From assembly GCA_945883615.1 (NCBI GenBank), contig CAMCYB010000008.1, positions 1 to 51,271 of the forward strand: a stretch of 51,271 nt of DNA, written 5' to 3'. The notes under the pieces were generated by a model. The model had not been told where the DNA came from, did not search any database, and saw only the letters and a list, made by a program, of their open reading frames with translations. Shown piece after piece: positions 8,344-17,358 of this stretch. This DNA comes from Bordetella parapertussis. Lineage in GTDB: Bacteria > Pseudomonadota > Gammaproteobacteria > Burkholderiales > Burkholderiaceae_B. Every line of letters begins with the position of its first letter. Position 1 is the first letter of the stretch. Made by a program: the position numbers and the translations under genes.

Positions 8344-9561
8344 TTACCAAAAAGATTGTCGATAACTCATGTAGCTTGCCCACCAAAATGTCATCATCAT
8401 TGCGATACTACTTAAAATTAATGCCCATAAAACGGGTTGATAAGACTGCTCAACTGCCCAAAGTGAGGCTGCCATAAGCGGGGCTAGGGCTCTTGCGATC
8501 GTAGCAGGAATAATTAATACCCCGTTGAGCGCGCCATAGGCATTTGGTGTGAGCATTTCAGGCACAACGAAGCTTCGCACAATTGTTAAAACACCATTTG
8601 ACAAGCCATATGCAATAAAAACTGCAGCCACGACAATTAAATTAGGTGAAGTTGGCAATAGAGCGGCAAATGCGAGTGGGAACACTAGCACCATTATTGA
8701 ACCAAGCTTGCGCATTGACATCTCTTGAGCATATCGACTGATCAAAAAGCGCCCTAAAACTTGTGCCGGTCCGATTAACGCAATTACCCAAACTACATCG
8801 CTAAGAGCTAAATGTTTAGCCTCGAGTAAAGGATACATGTGAAACGTAAACGCAGAGAAAACCAGTGCGTACAGTGCTAATGATGCGGTGATTAACCAAA
8901 AAAGAGGCCGTCTTGTATATGTAAGAACAGTTTCACGGTTTAAAGTGATTTTTGCTTGTTTGTCTCCACGATGGTCAGTGTGTTCCAGATCTTCTTTTGG
9001 GCGAATCGCCCAAAAATAAAGCACGAAAAGCAAAGCATTGACCAAACCCAGCGCAATTAAAGTGACTCGCCAACCCCATGATTCAATAAACAAAGTCGTA
9101 AAAGGTATAAAGACCGTGCTGGCAAAGCCACCCCATAGGGTTATGTGGGTTATGCCCGCTCGAGCCGAGGCCGCCCCAACATGGCGTGCTAAGACGGCAA
9201 AAGCGGGTTCATAAAGCAAGGCGGCTTGCAGGGCACCCAACACAATGCAAATAATATAAAACGACGTCACGCTTGAGGTGAACGACCACCAACACATTAT
9301 GAGGCAAGCTAACAAGGCGCTGAGTGACATCACCCATTTGCCCCAACCTCGGTCAATCGCAACTCCGACGGGGTAAGCAAGTAGGGCAGCCGCTAATAAA
9401 CCCGCTGTTGCACCACCGAACAAAAGCGATTTTGACCATCCCAATTCTTGATGCATTTCAATTGCAATGAGGGGAAAGCTGTAATAAAGCGTACCCCAAC
9501 TACAAACTTGCCCTAGACCCAAAAGCGGCGGCAGTTTGATGCGGCGCCTAGGTGAAATCAT
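8344..9561 (-). CDS. Major facilitator superfamily transporter
   Basis: A 405-residue inner-membrane protein with about twelve hydrophobic helices and the MFS loop between helices 2 and 3 (YPVGVAIDRGWGKWVMSLSA). Substrate is not deducible; the family includes monocarboxylate and drug carriers. Its ATG overlaps the uvrA stop by 4 bp (ATGA), so translation is coupled. MFS genes often neighbour uvrA in betaproteobacteria, as far as I recall, which makes the linkage old rather than accidental. Confidence 0.85.
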   Translation of the reverse strand: MISPRRRIKLPPLLGLGQVCSWGTLYYSFPLIAIEMHQELGWSKSLLFGGATAGLLAAALLAYPVGVAIDRGWGKWVMSLSALLACLIMCWWSFTSSVTSFYIICIVLGALQAALLYEPAFAVLARHVGAASARAGITHITLWGGFASTVFIPFTTLFIESWGWRVTLIALGLVNALLFVLYFWAIRPKEDLEHTDHRGDKQAKITLNRETVLTYTRRPLFWLITASLALYALVFSAFTFHMYPLLEAKHLALSDVVWVIALIGPAQVLGRFLISRYAQEMSMRKLGSIMVLVFPLAFAALLPTSPNLIVVAAVFIAYGLSNGVLTIVRSFVVPEMLTPNAYGALNGVLIIPATIARALAPLMAASLWAVEQSYQPVLWALILSSIAMMMTFWWASYMSYRQSFW

Positions 9562-12500
9562 GTCAGACGAGAGGCATTCAGAAACGCTTTTAAAAAACGA
9601 CCGGTATGGGTATCAGGGTGTTTTTTGACCATATCTAGCGGGCTGCATTGCGCGACTAGGTGTCCGCCAGCATGACCGCCTTCAGGCCCTAAATCAACTA
9701 ACCAGTCAGCCTCAGCAATGATGTCAAGGTTATGTTCAATCACCACGACAGTATTGCCCGCATCGACGAGTCGATGTAAGACACGTATAAGTTTTTCAAC
9801 ATCAGCCATTGACAGGCCGACAGTGGGTTCATCCAGCACATAAAGAGTGTGTGGTAATCGAGAAGCACGCCCTGTTGTGATCACCCCTTCAGTCATGCGC
9901 GCCTTGGAAAGCTCAGTCACAAGTTTTATACGCTGCGCTTCACCCCCTGATAGGGTAGGTGAAGGTTGCCCCAGGGTTAAATAACCCAGGCCCACTGCTT
10001 GCATCAGTTGCAGGGGGTGATAAATTTTTGGGTGTGCGGCAAAGAACTCGACGGCGTCGTCAACGTCCATTGAAAGCACTTCACCGATATGTTTACCCCG
10101 TAACAAGACACTGAGTGTGTCGTGATTAAAGCGGTTGCCATGACAAACATCGCAAGGCACTTTTACCTCAGGTAAAAAACTCATTTCAATGGTGCGCATG
10201 CCTTGCCCTTCGCACATAGGGCATCGACCTTCACCCGTATTGAATGAAAAGCGTGAAGATTTCCAGCCCCTTAAGCGTGACGCTTGTGTATCAGCAAAGA
10301 GCTTACGTATGTCGTCCCAAAACCCAATATAGGTGGCAGGGCATGAACGCGGTGTTTTGCCAATTGGGGTTTGATCAACTTCTAACACGCGATCAAGCGA
10401 TTGCCAGCCGCTGATGTCAACGCACCCTAACCATGTGGGGGGCGGGCTTGTCTCATCAATTCTTATACCCACAACATGCGACAAATTATTAAGTAATACA
10501 TCACGGGCCAGTGTTGATTTACCAGAACCCGACACCCCTGTCACAACGGTTAAACGATTAATGGGAAACAATGCATCAACTTGTTTTAAATTGTGACGCC
10601 TGGCACCTTTAATCGCAACGCGAGGGGTAGAGCGGTCAATGACTCGTGCAGGTTGCAGTGGGTGCTGCAGCGGTTTCTTGAGGTATTTTCCCGTGATAGA
10701 AGTGGGGTGCGCCATCAAAGTTTTAAGCGAACCTTCCGCAACCACTTGCCCACCTCGTATGCCCGCGCCGGGGCCCATATCAATAATATGTTGTGCGCGA
10801 CGAATCGTGTCTTCATCGTGTTCAACCACGACAAGTGTGTTGCCGTTACCTTCAAGTTTAGACAGTGCATTGAGCAAAATGTGATTATCACGTGGGTGTA
10901 AGCCAATCGTGGGTTCGTCAAGGACATAGCAAACCCCTTGCAGGTTTGATCCCAATTGTGCAGCCAAACGTATACGTTGTGCTTCGCCACCTGATAACGT
11001 GGGCGCAGCGCGGTCAAGTGATAAATAACTTAAACCCACCTCAATCATAAAATTCAGTCTTGATTTAATTTCTGTCAAAATATCTCGACCAATTTCAGCT
11101 TCACGGTTTCGCAAGACTAAGCCCGTAAAAAAGGTTTGTGCATCAGACACCGCTAGACGCGATAAATCGGTAATAGAAAGGTCGCGCCATTTGACTGCAC
11201 GAGATATGGGGTTCAGTCTGTCACCGTGACAGGCATCACAGGCTTGCGGTTCGCCTTCAAGCGAAGCATTCCACGTGTTTTCTTCGCCGGTTTGTAAATC
11301 ATCAAAGCCAGTTAACTTGAGCCCCGTGCCAAAACAACCCATGCACCATCCGTGCTTAGAGTTATAAGAAAACTGTCTCGGGTCAGGCTCAGGAAAGCTG
11401 GTGCCACAACTAGGGCAGGCTCGTTTTGTTGAAAAATGTTGTTGAGTTAGGGGCGCATTGAGGTTGCTTTTAATGGTTTCAACAGGCCACACAACGCTAA
11501 AAGTGCCTTGCCCGTGCTCGAGCGCTTGACTGACCGCCGCGCGTAATGCGGCCTCGTCACGCACATCAACAATTAAGTCACGCACCGGTAACTCAATGGT
11601 GTGTTCTTTAAAGCGATCGAGGCGTGGCCACGATTGTGTGGGGGTAAAAACGCCGTCAACTCTTAAATGAGAATACCCTTTGCCACTGGCCCATTTTGCT
11701 AAGTCGGTGTAGTAGCCCTTTCGCGCATTAACTAAGGTAGCCATGACACCAATATGTTGGCCCGCGTGCTCTTTAATTAAGCGAGCCACAATTTGATCGG
11801 CACTTTGAGGTTCAACGCTCACACCACAATCTGGGCAATGTTGCACCCCCAATTTCATGTAGAGTAAGCGTAGAAAGTGATGCACTTCAGTCATCGTTGC
11901 AACCGTTGATTTGCGGCCCCCGCGACTGGTTCGCTGCTCAATGGCGACGGTAGGTGGAATACCAAAAATAGCATCTACATCAGGCCGACCTGCAGGCTGC
12001 ACAATTGACCGGGCATAGGCATTAAGCGATTCAAGGTAGCGACGTTGGCCTTCGTTGAATAAAATATCAAACGCTAAGGTAGATTTGCCTGAACCCGACA
12101 CGCCAGTGATGACGGTAAATTTACCGTGCGGAATGCTCACGCTGATATTTTTAAGGTTGTGTTCACGTGCATGCAAAATATCAATACTTTGCACGGGTTT
12201 GCGAGGTTCAATTGCATACGCTGCACGGGTTTCTTGTAGGGTGTTTAACGCTTGTAAAGCCAGTTTTGCTTTGGCTTGACCAGCGTCTGCACTCAAGAGG
12301 GTTAAGGTTGCGTCATTGGCGGACAGCATTTGGTTATATTCAAGCAAAGCTTGACCCGTAAATGAACCCGCTGTTTGCATCACGCTGTCTGGTGAACCTT
12401 GTGCCACCAACTCGCCGCCGTTTTGCCCCCCCTCAGGGCCTAGGTCTATCACCCAATCTGCGGCTCGAATCACATCTAAATTGTGTTCGATGATGATGAG

Positions 12501-15164
12501 TGAATGGCCCGCCCCTAAGAGTTTACGAAACGCACGCATTAATCGCGCCACATCATCAAAGTGCAAACCGGTGGTGGGCTCATCAAATAAAAATAAGCTG
12601 CCTTTGCGTGCCAGTTGACCTGCGCTGATGCCGTGGCGTGCCGCATCAGCTAAATGGCCTGCCAGTTTGAGCCGTTGGGCTTCACCCCCTGATAAGGTTG
12701 GTACAGGTTGCCCCAGTTTGACATACTCAAGCCCGACATCAGCTAGGGGCGCCAAGGCTATTTGCACGTCGCGCAAACCTTTAAAGAAATGCAGGGCTTC
12801 AGACACCGTCATGTTAAGCACCGCGTCAATTGACGCGCTTTGCCCTAAATGTTCAACTTTTACCTCACACACTTCAGGTCTAAAGCGTTTGCCGTCGCAA
12901 TCAGGGCAACGTAGGTACACATCAGATAAGAATTGCATTTCAACGTGTTCAAAACCCGTACCACCGCAAGTTGGGCAACGACCATCGCCGCTATTAAAAC
13001 TAAACGTGCCAGCCGTGTAACTGCGTTCACGAGAGAGCGGTGCTTGGGCAAATAATTTGCGTATGGCTTCAAACGCACCCACATAACTGGCTGGGTTTGA
13101 GCGCGCTGTTTTACCAATTGCGCTTTGATCAACCATAATCACTTCAGCGATTTGTTCTGCACCCAATAAGCGACCAAATTGGCCAGGTGATTCGGTGGGC
13201 TTGCCTTGATGCTTTAGTAACGCTGGGTAAAGTACGTCTTGTATCAATGTCGATTTACCAGAGCCGGACACGCCGGTGATGCAAACTAAACGACTCAGTG
13301 GAATACTGACATCAATGCCTTTAAGGTTGTTAGCCCCAACATTTTCTAAAATTAAGCGTGGGGTGTTGGGCATAACGGCTAAAGGGCGAGGCGCTTCGAC
13401 TCTTAGCACATGCCCCATATAGCGACCCGTTAATGTGTCGGCACTGATTAAGTCTTGCGGTGTGCCATCAAAGACGATTTGCCCACCCCGCTCGCCGGGG
13501 CCAGGGCCCATATCTATAATGCGATCAGCAGCCACCATCACTTGTGGGTCATGCTCAACGACGACTAACGTGTTGCCTGCTTGGCGTAAGCGCTGCATCA
13601 CTTGCACCACGCGATGAATATCACGGGGGTGTAGGCCGATTGAAGGCTCATCTAAGACAAATAAAGTGTTGACCAGTGAAGTGCCCAAGGCGGTAGTGAG
13701 ATTAATGCGCTGCACCTCACCACCCGATAAGGTGCGGCTTTGTCGATCTAGCGACAAATAGCCTAAACCCACATCGCAAAGAAACTTAAGGCGTGCCTTA
13801 ACCTCGTTCAACACGAGCTTCATGGCAGCGTCCATCACCTGATCTTGAAAGTTCAGGGTTTCAAACCAAGTGCGCAGCTGATCAATGGGCATCAGCATCA
13901 AGGTGTGAACGGTTTTGTCTTCAATACGCCAAAGCAGGGCATCAGGTTTTAATCGGGTGCCATGGCAGGTCGGGCAGGGGGTGTAGCTACGGTATTTTGA
14001 GAGCAATACACGCACATGCATCTTGTAAGACTTGGTTTCGAGCCAATCAAAAAAACGCTGAACCCCATACCATTGCGTATTCCAGGCTTGTCGCCCGCCC
14101 TTCCAGAGGGGGTCGCCGCTGATGACCCAGTCTTGATGTTCGGGCGGTAAGTCGCACCAGCGAGTGTTGACCGATACATGCGCAAGTTTGGCGTACTTTT
14201 CTAATTCAGCCTGATTATCTATATAGCTAGGTGTTTGCCAAGGCCTAACAGCGCCCTCAGCCAAGGTTTTGTTTTCATCGGGAATGACCAAGCCAAAATC
14301 AATACCAATCACACGCCCAAAGCCACGGCAACTTTCGCATGCACCGAGGGGCGAGTTAAATGAAAAGGTGCTGGGTAAGGCGGTTTGGTAACTTAAGTCG
14401 CATGCGGCGCAGTGAAGCTGATCACTAAACTTCCAGACGATTTGGTCTTGTCCCGCATCATCTAAAGCATGGACTGACATTTTGCCACTTCCCATGCGCA
14501 GCGCAGCGTCAAGTGCTTCGGTCACACGCTCGGGTTCAGTACTCGACAGACGAAATCGGTCTTGCACCACGCTCATCAGCCGCACATCAGGCGAGTGTTT
14601 AGAGACGATGGGTTCACCATGTGTACGTGTGTAACCTTGCCCTTCTAAAAACCCCTGTACCTCTGCATCACTAAAACTTTTGGGTACGGTTACATCAAAC
14701 GTCAAGACCAACCTTGGGTCACCCCGTTCGGCGCAGCGTTTGAGTAATTCGCCAGCAATGCTCTGGGCTGAGTCACGATGAACCGGTTTGCCACAGCCTC
14801 GGCAATATAACGTGGCAGCGCGTGCAAATAAGAGTTTTAAATGGTCATTGACCTCAGTCATGGTACCCACAGTGCTACGAGAGCTGCGCACGGGGTTCGT
14901 TTGGTCTATCGCAATAGACGGCAAAATACCTTCAATTTTGTCGACTTGGGGTTTGTCCATGCGGTCAAGAAATTGCCTGGCGTATGCCGAAAACGTTTCA
15001 ACGTAGCGTCTTTGGCCTTCAGCATAGAGCGTGTCAAAGGCAAGCGAGCTTTTGCCTGAGCCACTAACACCCGTGATAACCGTTAACTCACCCGTTTGAA
15101 TGGTGACATCTAGGTTTTTAAGATTATTTTGTTTGGCGCCGGTGATGCGAATGGTTGGTTTCAT
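9558..15164 (-). CDS. uvrA: Excinuclease ABC subunit A, tandem-fused (dimeric) form
   Basis: DNA damage recognition ATPase of nucleotide excision repair, or a paralogue of it. At 1868 residues it is twice the usual UvrA length of about 940. Two full UvrA copies are joined near residues 945-995. Four Walker A motifs (GVSGSGKS) lie near residues 32, 630, 1018 and 1541, with four LSGGE signatures near 476, 823, 1390 and 1738. Zinc-finger CxxC pairs occur in both halves (CRGCGKP, CPTCGGTGF, CPDCGVS, CPMCEGQGM). The halves are clearly different, so the fusion is old. UvrA normally works as a dimer, so one chain could supply the whole dimer. The separate standard-length uvrA may exist elsewhere. 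A candidate -10 (TATAAC, 15184-15179) precedes it; I found no LexA box. Confidence 0.93.
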   Translation of the reverse strand: MKPTIRITGAKQNNLKNLDVTIQTGELTVITGVSGSGKSSLAFDTLYAEGQRRYVETFSAYARQFLDRMDKPQVDKIEGILPSIAIDQTNPVRSSRSTVGTMTEVNDHLKLLFARAATLYCRGCGKPVHRDSAQSIAGELLKRCAERGDPRLVLTFDVTVPKSFSDAEVQGFLEGQGYTRTHGEPIVSKHSPDVRLMSVVQDRFRLSSTEPERVTEALDAALRMGSGKMSVHALDDAGQDQIVWKFSDQLHCAACDLSYQTALPSTFSFNSPLGACESCRGFGRVIGIDFGLVIPDENKTLAEGAVRPWQTPSYIDNQAELEKYAKLAHVSVNTRWCDLPPEHQDWVISGDPLWKGGRQAWNTQWYGVQRFFDWLETKSYKMHVRVLLSKYRSYTPCPTCHGTRLKPDALLWRIEDKTVHTLMLMPIDQLRTWFETLNFQDQVMDAAMKLVLNEVKARLKFLCDVGLGYLSLDRQSRTLSGGEVQRINLTTALGTSLVNTLFVLDEPSIGLHPRDIHRVVQVMQRLRQAGNTLVVVEHDPQVMVAADRIIDMGPGPGERGGQIVFDGTPQDLISADTLTGRYMGHVLRVEAPRPLAVMPNTPRLILENVGANNLKGIDVSIPLSRLVCITGVSGSGKSTLIQDVLYPALLKHQGKPTESPGQFGRLLGAEQIAEVIMVDQSAIGKTARSNPASYVGAFEAIRKLFAQAPLSRERSYTAGTFSFNSGDGRCPTCGGTGFEHVEMQFLSDVYLRCPDCDGKRFRPEVCEVKVEHLGQSASIDAVLNMTVSEALHFFKGLRDVQIALAPLADVGLEYVKLGQPVPTLSGGEAQRLKLAGHLADAARHGISAGQLARKGSLFLFDEPTTGLHFDDVARLMRAFRKLLGAGHSLIIIEHNLDVIRAADWVIDLGPEGGQNGGELVAQGSPDSVMQTAGSFTGQALLEYNQMLSANDATLTLLSADAGQAKAKLALQALNTLQETRAAYAIEPRKPVQSIDILHAREHNLKNISVSIPHGKFTVITGVSGSGKSTLAFDILFNEGQRRYLESLNAYARSIVQPAGRPDVDAIFGIPPTVAIEQRTSRGGRKSTVATMTEVHHFLRLLYMKLGVQHCPDCGVSVEPQSADQIVARLIKEHAGQHIGVMATLVNARKGYYTDLAKWASGKGYSHLRVDGVFTPTQSWPRLDRFKEHTIELPVRDLIVDVRDEAALRAAVSQALEHGQGTFSVVWPVETIKSNLNAPLTQQHFSTKRACPSCGTSFPEPDPRQFSYNSKHGWCMGCFGTGLKLTGFDDLQTGEENTWNASLEGEPQACDACHGDRLNPISRAVKWRDLSITDLSRLAVSDAQTFFTGLVLRNREAEIGRDILTEIKSRLNFMIEVGLSYLSLDRAAPTLSGGEAQRIRLAAQLGSNLQGVCYVLDEPTIGLHPRDNHILLNALSKLEGNGNTLVVVEHDEDTIRRAQHIIDMGPGAGIRGGQVVAEGSLKTLMAHPTSITGKYLKKPLQHPLQPARVIDRSTPRVAIKGARRHNLKQVDALFPINRLTVVTGVSGSGKSTLARDVLLNNLSHVVGIRIDETSPPPTWLGCVDISGWQSLDRVLEVDQTPIGKTPRSCPATYIGFWDDIRKLFADTQASRLRGWKSSRFSFNTGEGRCPMCEGQGMRTIEMSFLPEVKVPCDVCHGNRFNHDTLSVLLRGKHIGEVLSMDVDDAVEFFAAHPKIYHPLQLMQAVGLGYLTLGQPSPTLSGGEAQRIKLVTELSKARMTEGVITTGRASRLPHTLYVLDEPTVGLSMADVEKLIRVLHRLVDAGNTVVVIEHNLDIIAEADWLVDLGPEGGHAGGHLVAQCSPLDMVKKHPDTHTGRFLKAFLNASRLT

Positions 15165-15255
15165 ATGCTTATCGTAGCGTTATATCGGACCTGTTTAGCC
15201 GTTGTGTGTTAATCAATTAGGGAAATTTGATGTTCGTGCAAAGCATATGACTAAA

Positions 15256-15261
15256 TATAAT
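15256..15261 (+). promoter_or_regulatory. Candidate -10 box for the 42-residue gene
   Basis: A perfect TATAAT, 57 bp before the small gene. No convincing -35 at standard spacing: TTGATG at 15227-15232 is too far (23 bp). Confidence 0.35.
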
Positions 15262-15318
15262 TTAATACACGTTTAAACTGAATGCGTTAATATAGATGAC
15301 TGTATATGGAGATTCAAC

Positions 15319-15447
15319 ATGGCTGAAATTAAGCGTAAACGTCGCAACACGCTCGAGCGTCGTTGTTTGGGCAAGGCTTTCAAACGCCTGTTCGTCAATG
15401 CACCAAAGGGTGTGTTTAAGATGTTAGAAAAAGTTAAAAAAAGTTAA
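15319..15447 (+). CDS. Small basic protein of unknown function (42 aa)
   Basis: Begins MAEIKRKRRNTLERRC and ends EKVKKS. About one third of the residues are Lys or Arg. GGAG lies 7 nt before the ATG, a TATAAT lies upstream, and a good terminator lies at 15597-15631, so it looks like a complete monocistronic unit. There is no membrane segment and only one Cys. The charge suggests binding to nucleic acid or ribosomes, but that is inference; I do not recognise the family. It stands between uvrA and a peptide importer, on the opposite strand from uvrA. Confidence 0.65.
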   Translation: MAEIKRKRRNTLERRCLGKAFKRLFVNAPKGVFKMLEKVKKS

Positions 15448-15511
15448 ACCCGTTTAAATGGTTAAACCCATTGAATAAATGTGCAACTAAAAGTTAAAAG
15501 CTAAATGCTAG

Positions 15512-15547
15512 AAATAAAGGCTAAAAGCTAAAAAATAAAGGCTAAAA
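15512..15547 (+). repeat. AT-rich short direct repeats
   Basis: AAATAAAGGCTAAAA occurs at 15512-15526 and again at 15533-15547, a 21-bp period, with related AAAGTTAAAAGCTAAA just before. The region 15448-15721 otherwise holds only the terminator at 15597-15631 and the leader of the next gene. Confidence 0.6.
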
Positions 15548-15596
15548 ATCAATTTTGTTTCACTGGTTTTTAAAAATATCGCGTTTTGTTTTCAAG

Positions 15597-15631
15597 ATAG
15601 CTGCTGGTATATAACCTGCAGCTATTTTTTT
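15597..15631 (+). terminator. Rho-independent terminator of the 42-aa gene
   Basis: ATAGCTGCTGGT (15597-15608), loop ATATA, ACCTGCAGCTAT (15614-15625) with one mismatch, then a run of seven T residues. Confidence 0.8.
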
Positions 15632-15721
15632 GTACTTTTTATTTCGTTTGACGATATAGATAGGCTCAGGCAAAATGAAAGTTGAGTAGGTTAATAAACA
15701 TTATTAAACCGGAGACTTCAT

Positions 15722-17293
15722 ATGCGTCGATTAATTCTTGCAACAGCCTTATCTGTGGCGTTCGCCCTGCCCACAACTGGCTTTGCCAAAACTTTAAAGT
15801 GGGCCAGTCAAGGCGATATTATGACCCTTGACCCCTATTCACAAAATGAAGGCTTGAATATTCAAGCCAACTTATATGTCTATGAGCCATTAGTCAGCTA
15901 TGACGAAAACTTTAAGTTTCAGCCTGCATTGGCCGAGTCGTGGGAACTGATCAACCCCACAACCATGCGTTTTAAATTAAGACCTAATGTTAAGTTTCAA
16001 GACGGTTCACCGTTTACGGCAGAAGACGTCGCGTTTTCATTTCAGCGCGCAGCAGCACCCACATCGCAATTTAAGTCTTATGTGAATGGCGTGAAAGAAG
16101 TCAAAGTGGTTGACCCCTTAACGGTTGATGTCATCACTGATGGCCCTAACCCCGTTTTATTACGTCAGTTACCTGTTCTGGGTATGATGAGTAAAGCGTG
16201 GTCAGAAAAGAATGATGTGATGTTGCCCCAAAACTTTACTGACAAACAAGAAACTTTTGCCGCACGTAACACAAACGGCACAGGCCCTTACATGTTGAAG
16301 TCGCGTGAAGTTGACGCTAAAACCGTTTATGTTGAAAACCCCAATTGGTGGAATAAAGCCAACAAAAAGGGCAATGTCACTGAAATCATCTACACACCTA
16401 TTAAGCAAAACGCGACCCGAACGGCGGCCTTGTTGTCAGGCGAAATTGATTTTGTGCTTGACCCCGCTGCGCAAGACGTTGGGCGCTTGAGCAAAGAAGC
16501 TAAAGTTATATCAGGTAATGAATATCGCACGATCTTTTTAGGTTTAGATCAAGCCAGTCCTGAATTAATATACAGCTCAATTAAAGGCAAAAATCCCTTA
16601 AAAGATTTACGCGTGAGACAAGCGTTGTATCAAGCAATAGACATCAATGCTATTCAAAAAGCGGTGATGCGCGGTGAGTTAGTGCCAACAGGTGCCATGA
16701 TTTCACCTCAAGTGAATGGCTATACCGCTGCCATGGGTGAACGTTTGCCCTACGACCCGGCTAAATCTCGTGCTTTGTTAAAAGAAGCCGGGTATGAAAA
16801 CAGTCTCGACTTTACACTTGATTGCCCAAATAATCGTTACATCAATGACGAAGCGATTTGTCAAGCAATCGTGGCGATGTGGGCCAAAGTGGGTGTGACG
16901 GCAAAATTATCAACCATGCCGCGAGCCACATATTTTCCAAAAATGGCAAAGCGTGACACCAGTGTGTATATGTTTGGTTGGGGCGTGCCCACCTTTGATG
17001 CCTTGTACACGTTGCAAGCTTTGATGCGTTCAAAGGGTGAGGGTACTGACGGCTCGTTTAATTATGGTAACTATTCAAACCCTAAATTAGACGCTTTAGT
17101 TGATCAAATTAAAGTCGAAACTGACAACGCTAAGCGAAATGTCATGATTGAAGAAGCCTTAACCATTCATGCGCAAGATGTCGGTCATATACCTTTACAT
17201 GATCAGGTCATTCCCTGGGCCATGAAAAAGAATATTGATGTCTTGCACCGCGCTGACAACCGCATGGTTGTTGAGTGGGTCAACATTAATTAA
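15722..17293 (+). CDS. Peptide-type ABC transporter substrate-binding protein
   Basis: Periplasmic receptor of the SBP family 5 (DppA/OppA/GsiB class), 523 residues, the normal length. A Sec signal peptide covers residues 1-22 (ends TTGFA before KTLKW). The family signature appears as the stretch from residue about 75, ending RPNVKFQDGSPFTAEDVAFS. GGAGA gives the ribosome site. It leads a five-gene operon with two permeases and two ATPases. Substrate could be di- or oligopeptide, glutathione or haem; the sequence alone does not decide. A hairpin separates it from the permease genes. Confidence 0.93.
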   Translation: MRRLILATALSVAFALPTTGFAKTLKWASQGDIMTLDPYSQNEGLNIQANLYVYEPLVSYDENFKFQPALAESWELINPTTMRFKLRPNVKFQDGSPFTAEDVAFSFQRAAAPTSQFKSYVNGVKEVKVVDPLTVDVITDGPNPVLLRQLPVLGMMSKAWSEKNDVMLPQNFTDKQETFAARNTNGTGPYMLKSREVDAKTVYVENPNWWNKANKKGNVTEIIYTPIKQNATRTAALLSGEIDFVLDPAAQDVGRLSKEAKVISGNEYRTIFLGLDQASPELIYSSIKGKNPLKDLRVRQALYQAIDINAIQKAVMRGELVPTGAMISPQVNGYTAAMGERLPYDPAKSRALLKEAGYENSLDFTLDCPNNRYINDEAICQAIVAMWAKVGVTAKLSTMPRATYFPKMAKRDTSVYMFGWGVPTFDALYTLQALMRSKGEGTDGSFNYGNYSNPKLDALVDQIKVETDNAKRNVMIEEALTIHAQDVGHIPLHDQVIPWAMKKNIDVLHRADNRMVVEWVNIN

Positions 17294-17313
17294 CGCTCGA
17301 CTAACGGGAACTG

Positions 17314-17350
17314 CCCCTCGCTGCCTAGTCAACTTAATTAGCGCGAGGGG
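17314..17350 (+). promoter_or_regulatory. Hairpin masking the permease ribosome site
   Basis: CCCCTCGC (17314-17321) pairs perfectly with GCGAGGGG (17343-17350) around a 21-nt loop. The 3' arm contains GAGGGG, the Shine-Dalgarno site of the gene starting at 17359. Folding would hide that site and lower permease translation relative to the binding protein. There is no T-run, so termination is unlikely. Confidence 0.65.
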
Positions 17351-17358
17351 TAAAATAA

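Noticed and set aside
10414..15059. Several plus-strand frames opposite uvrA
   Set aside because: They follow the uvrA codon pattern in antisense and have no ribosome sites or family likeness.
15165..15318. LexA box before uvrA
   Set aside because: CTG with a GTG at the right distance occurs near 15191, but the CAG half is missing.
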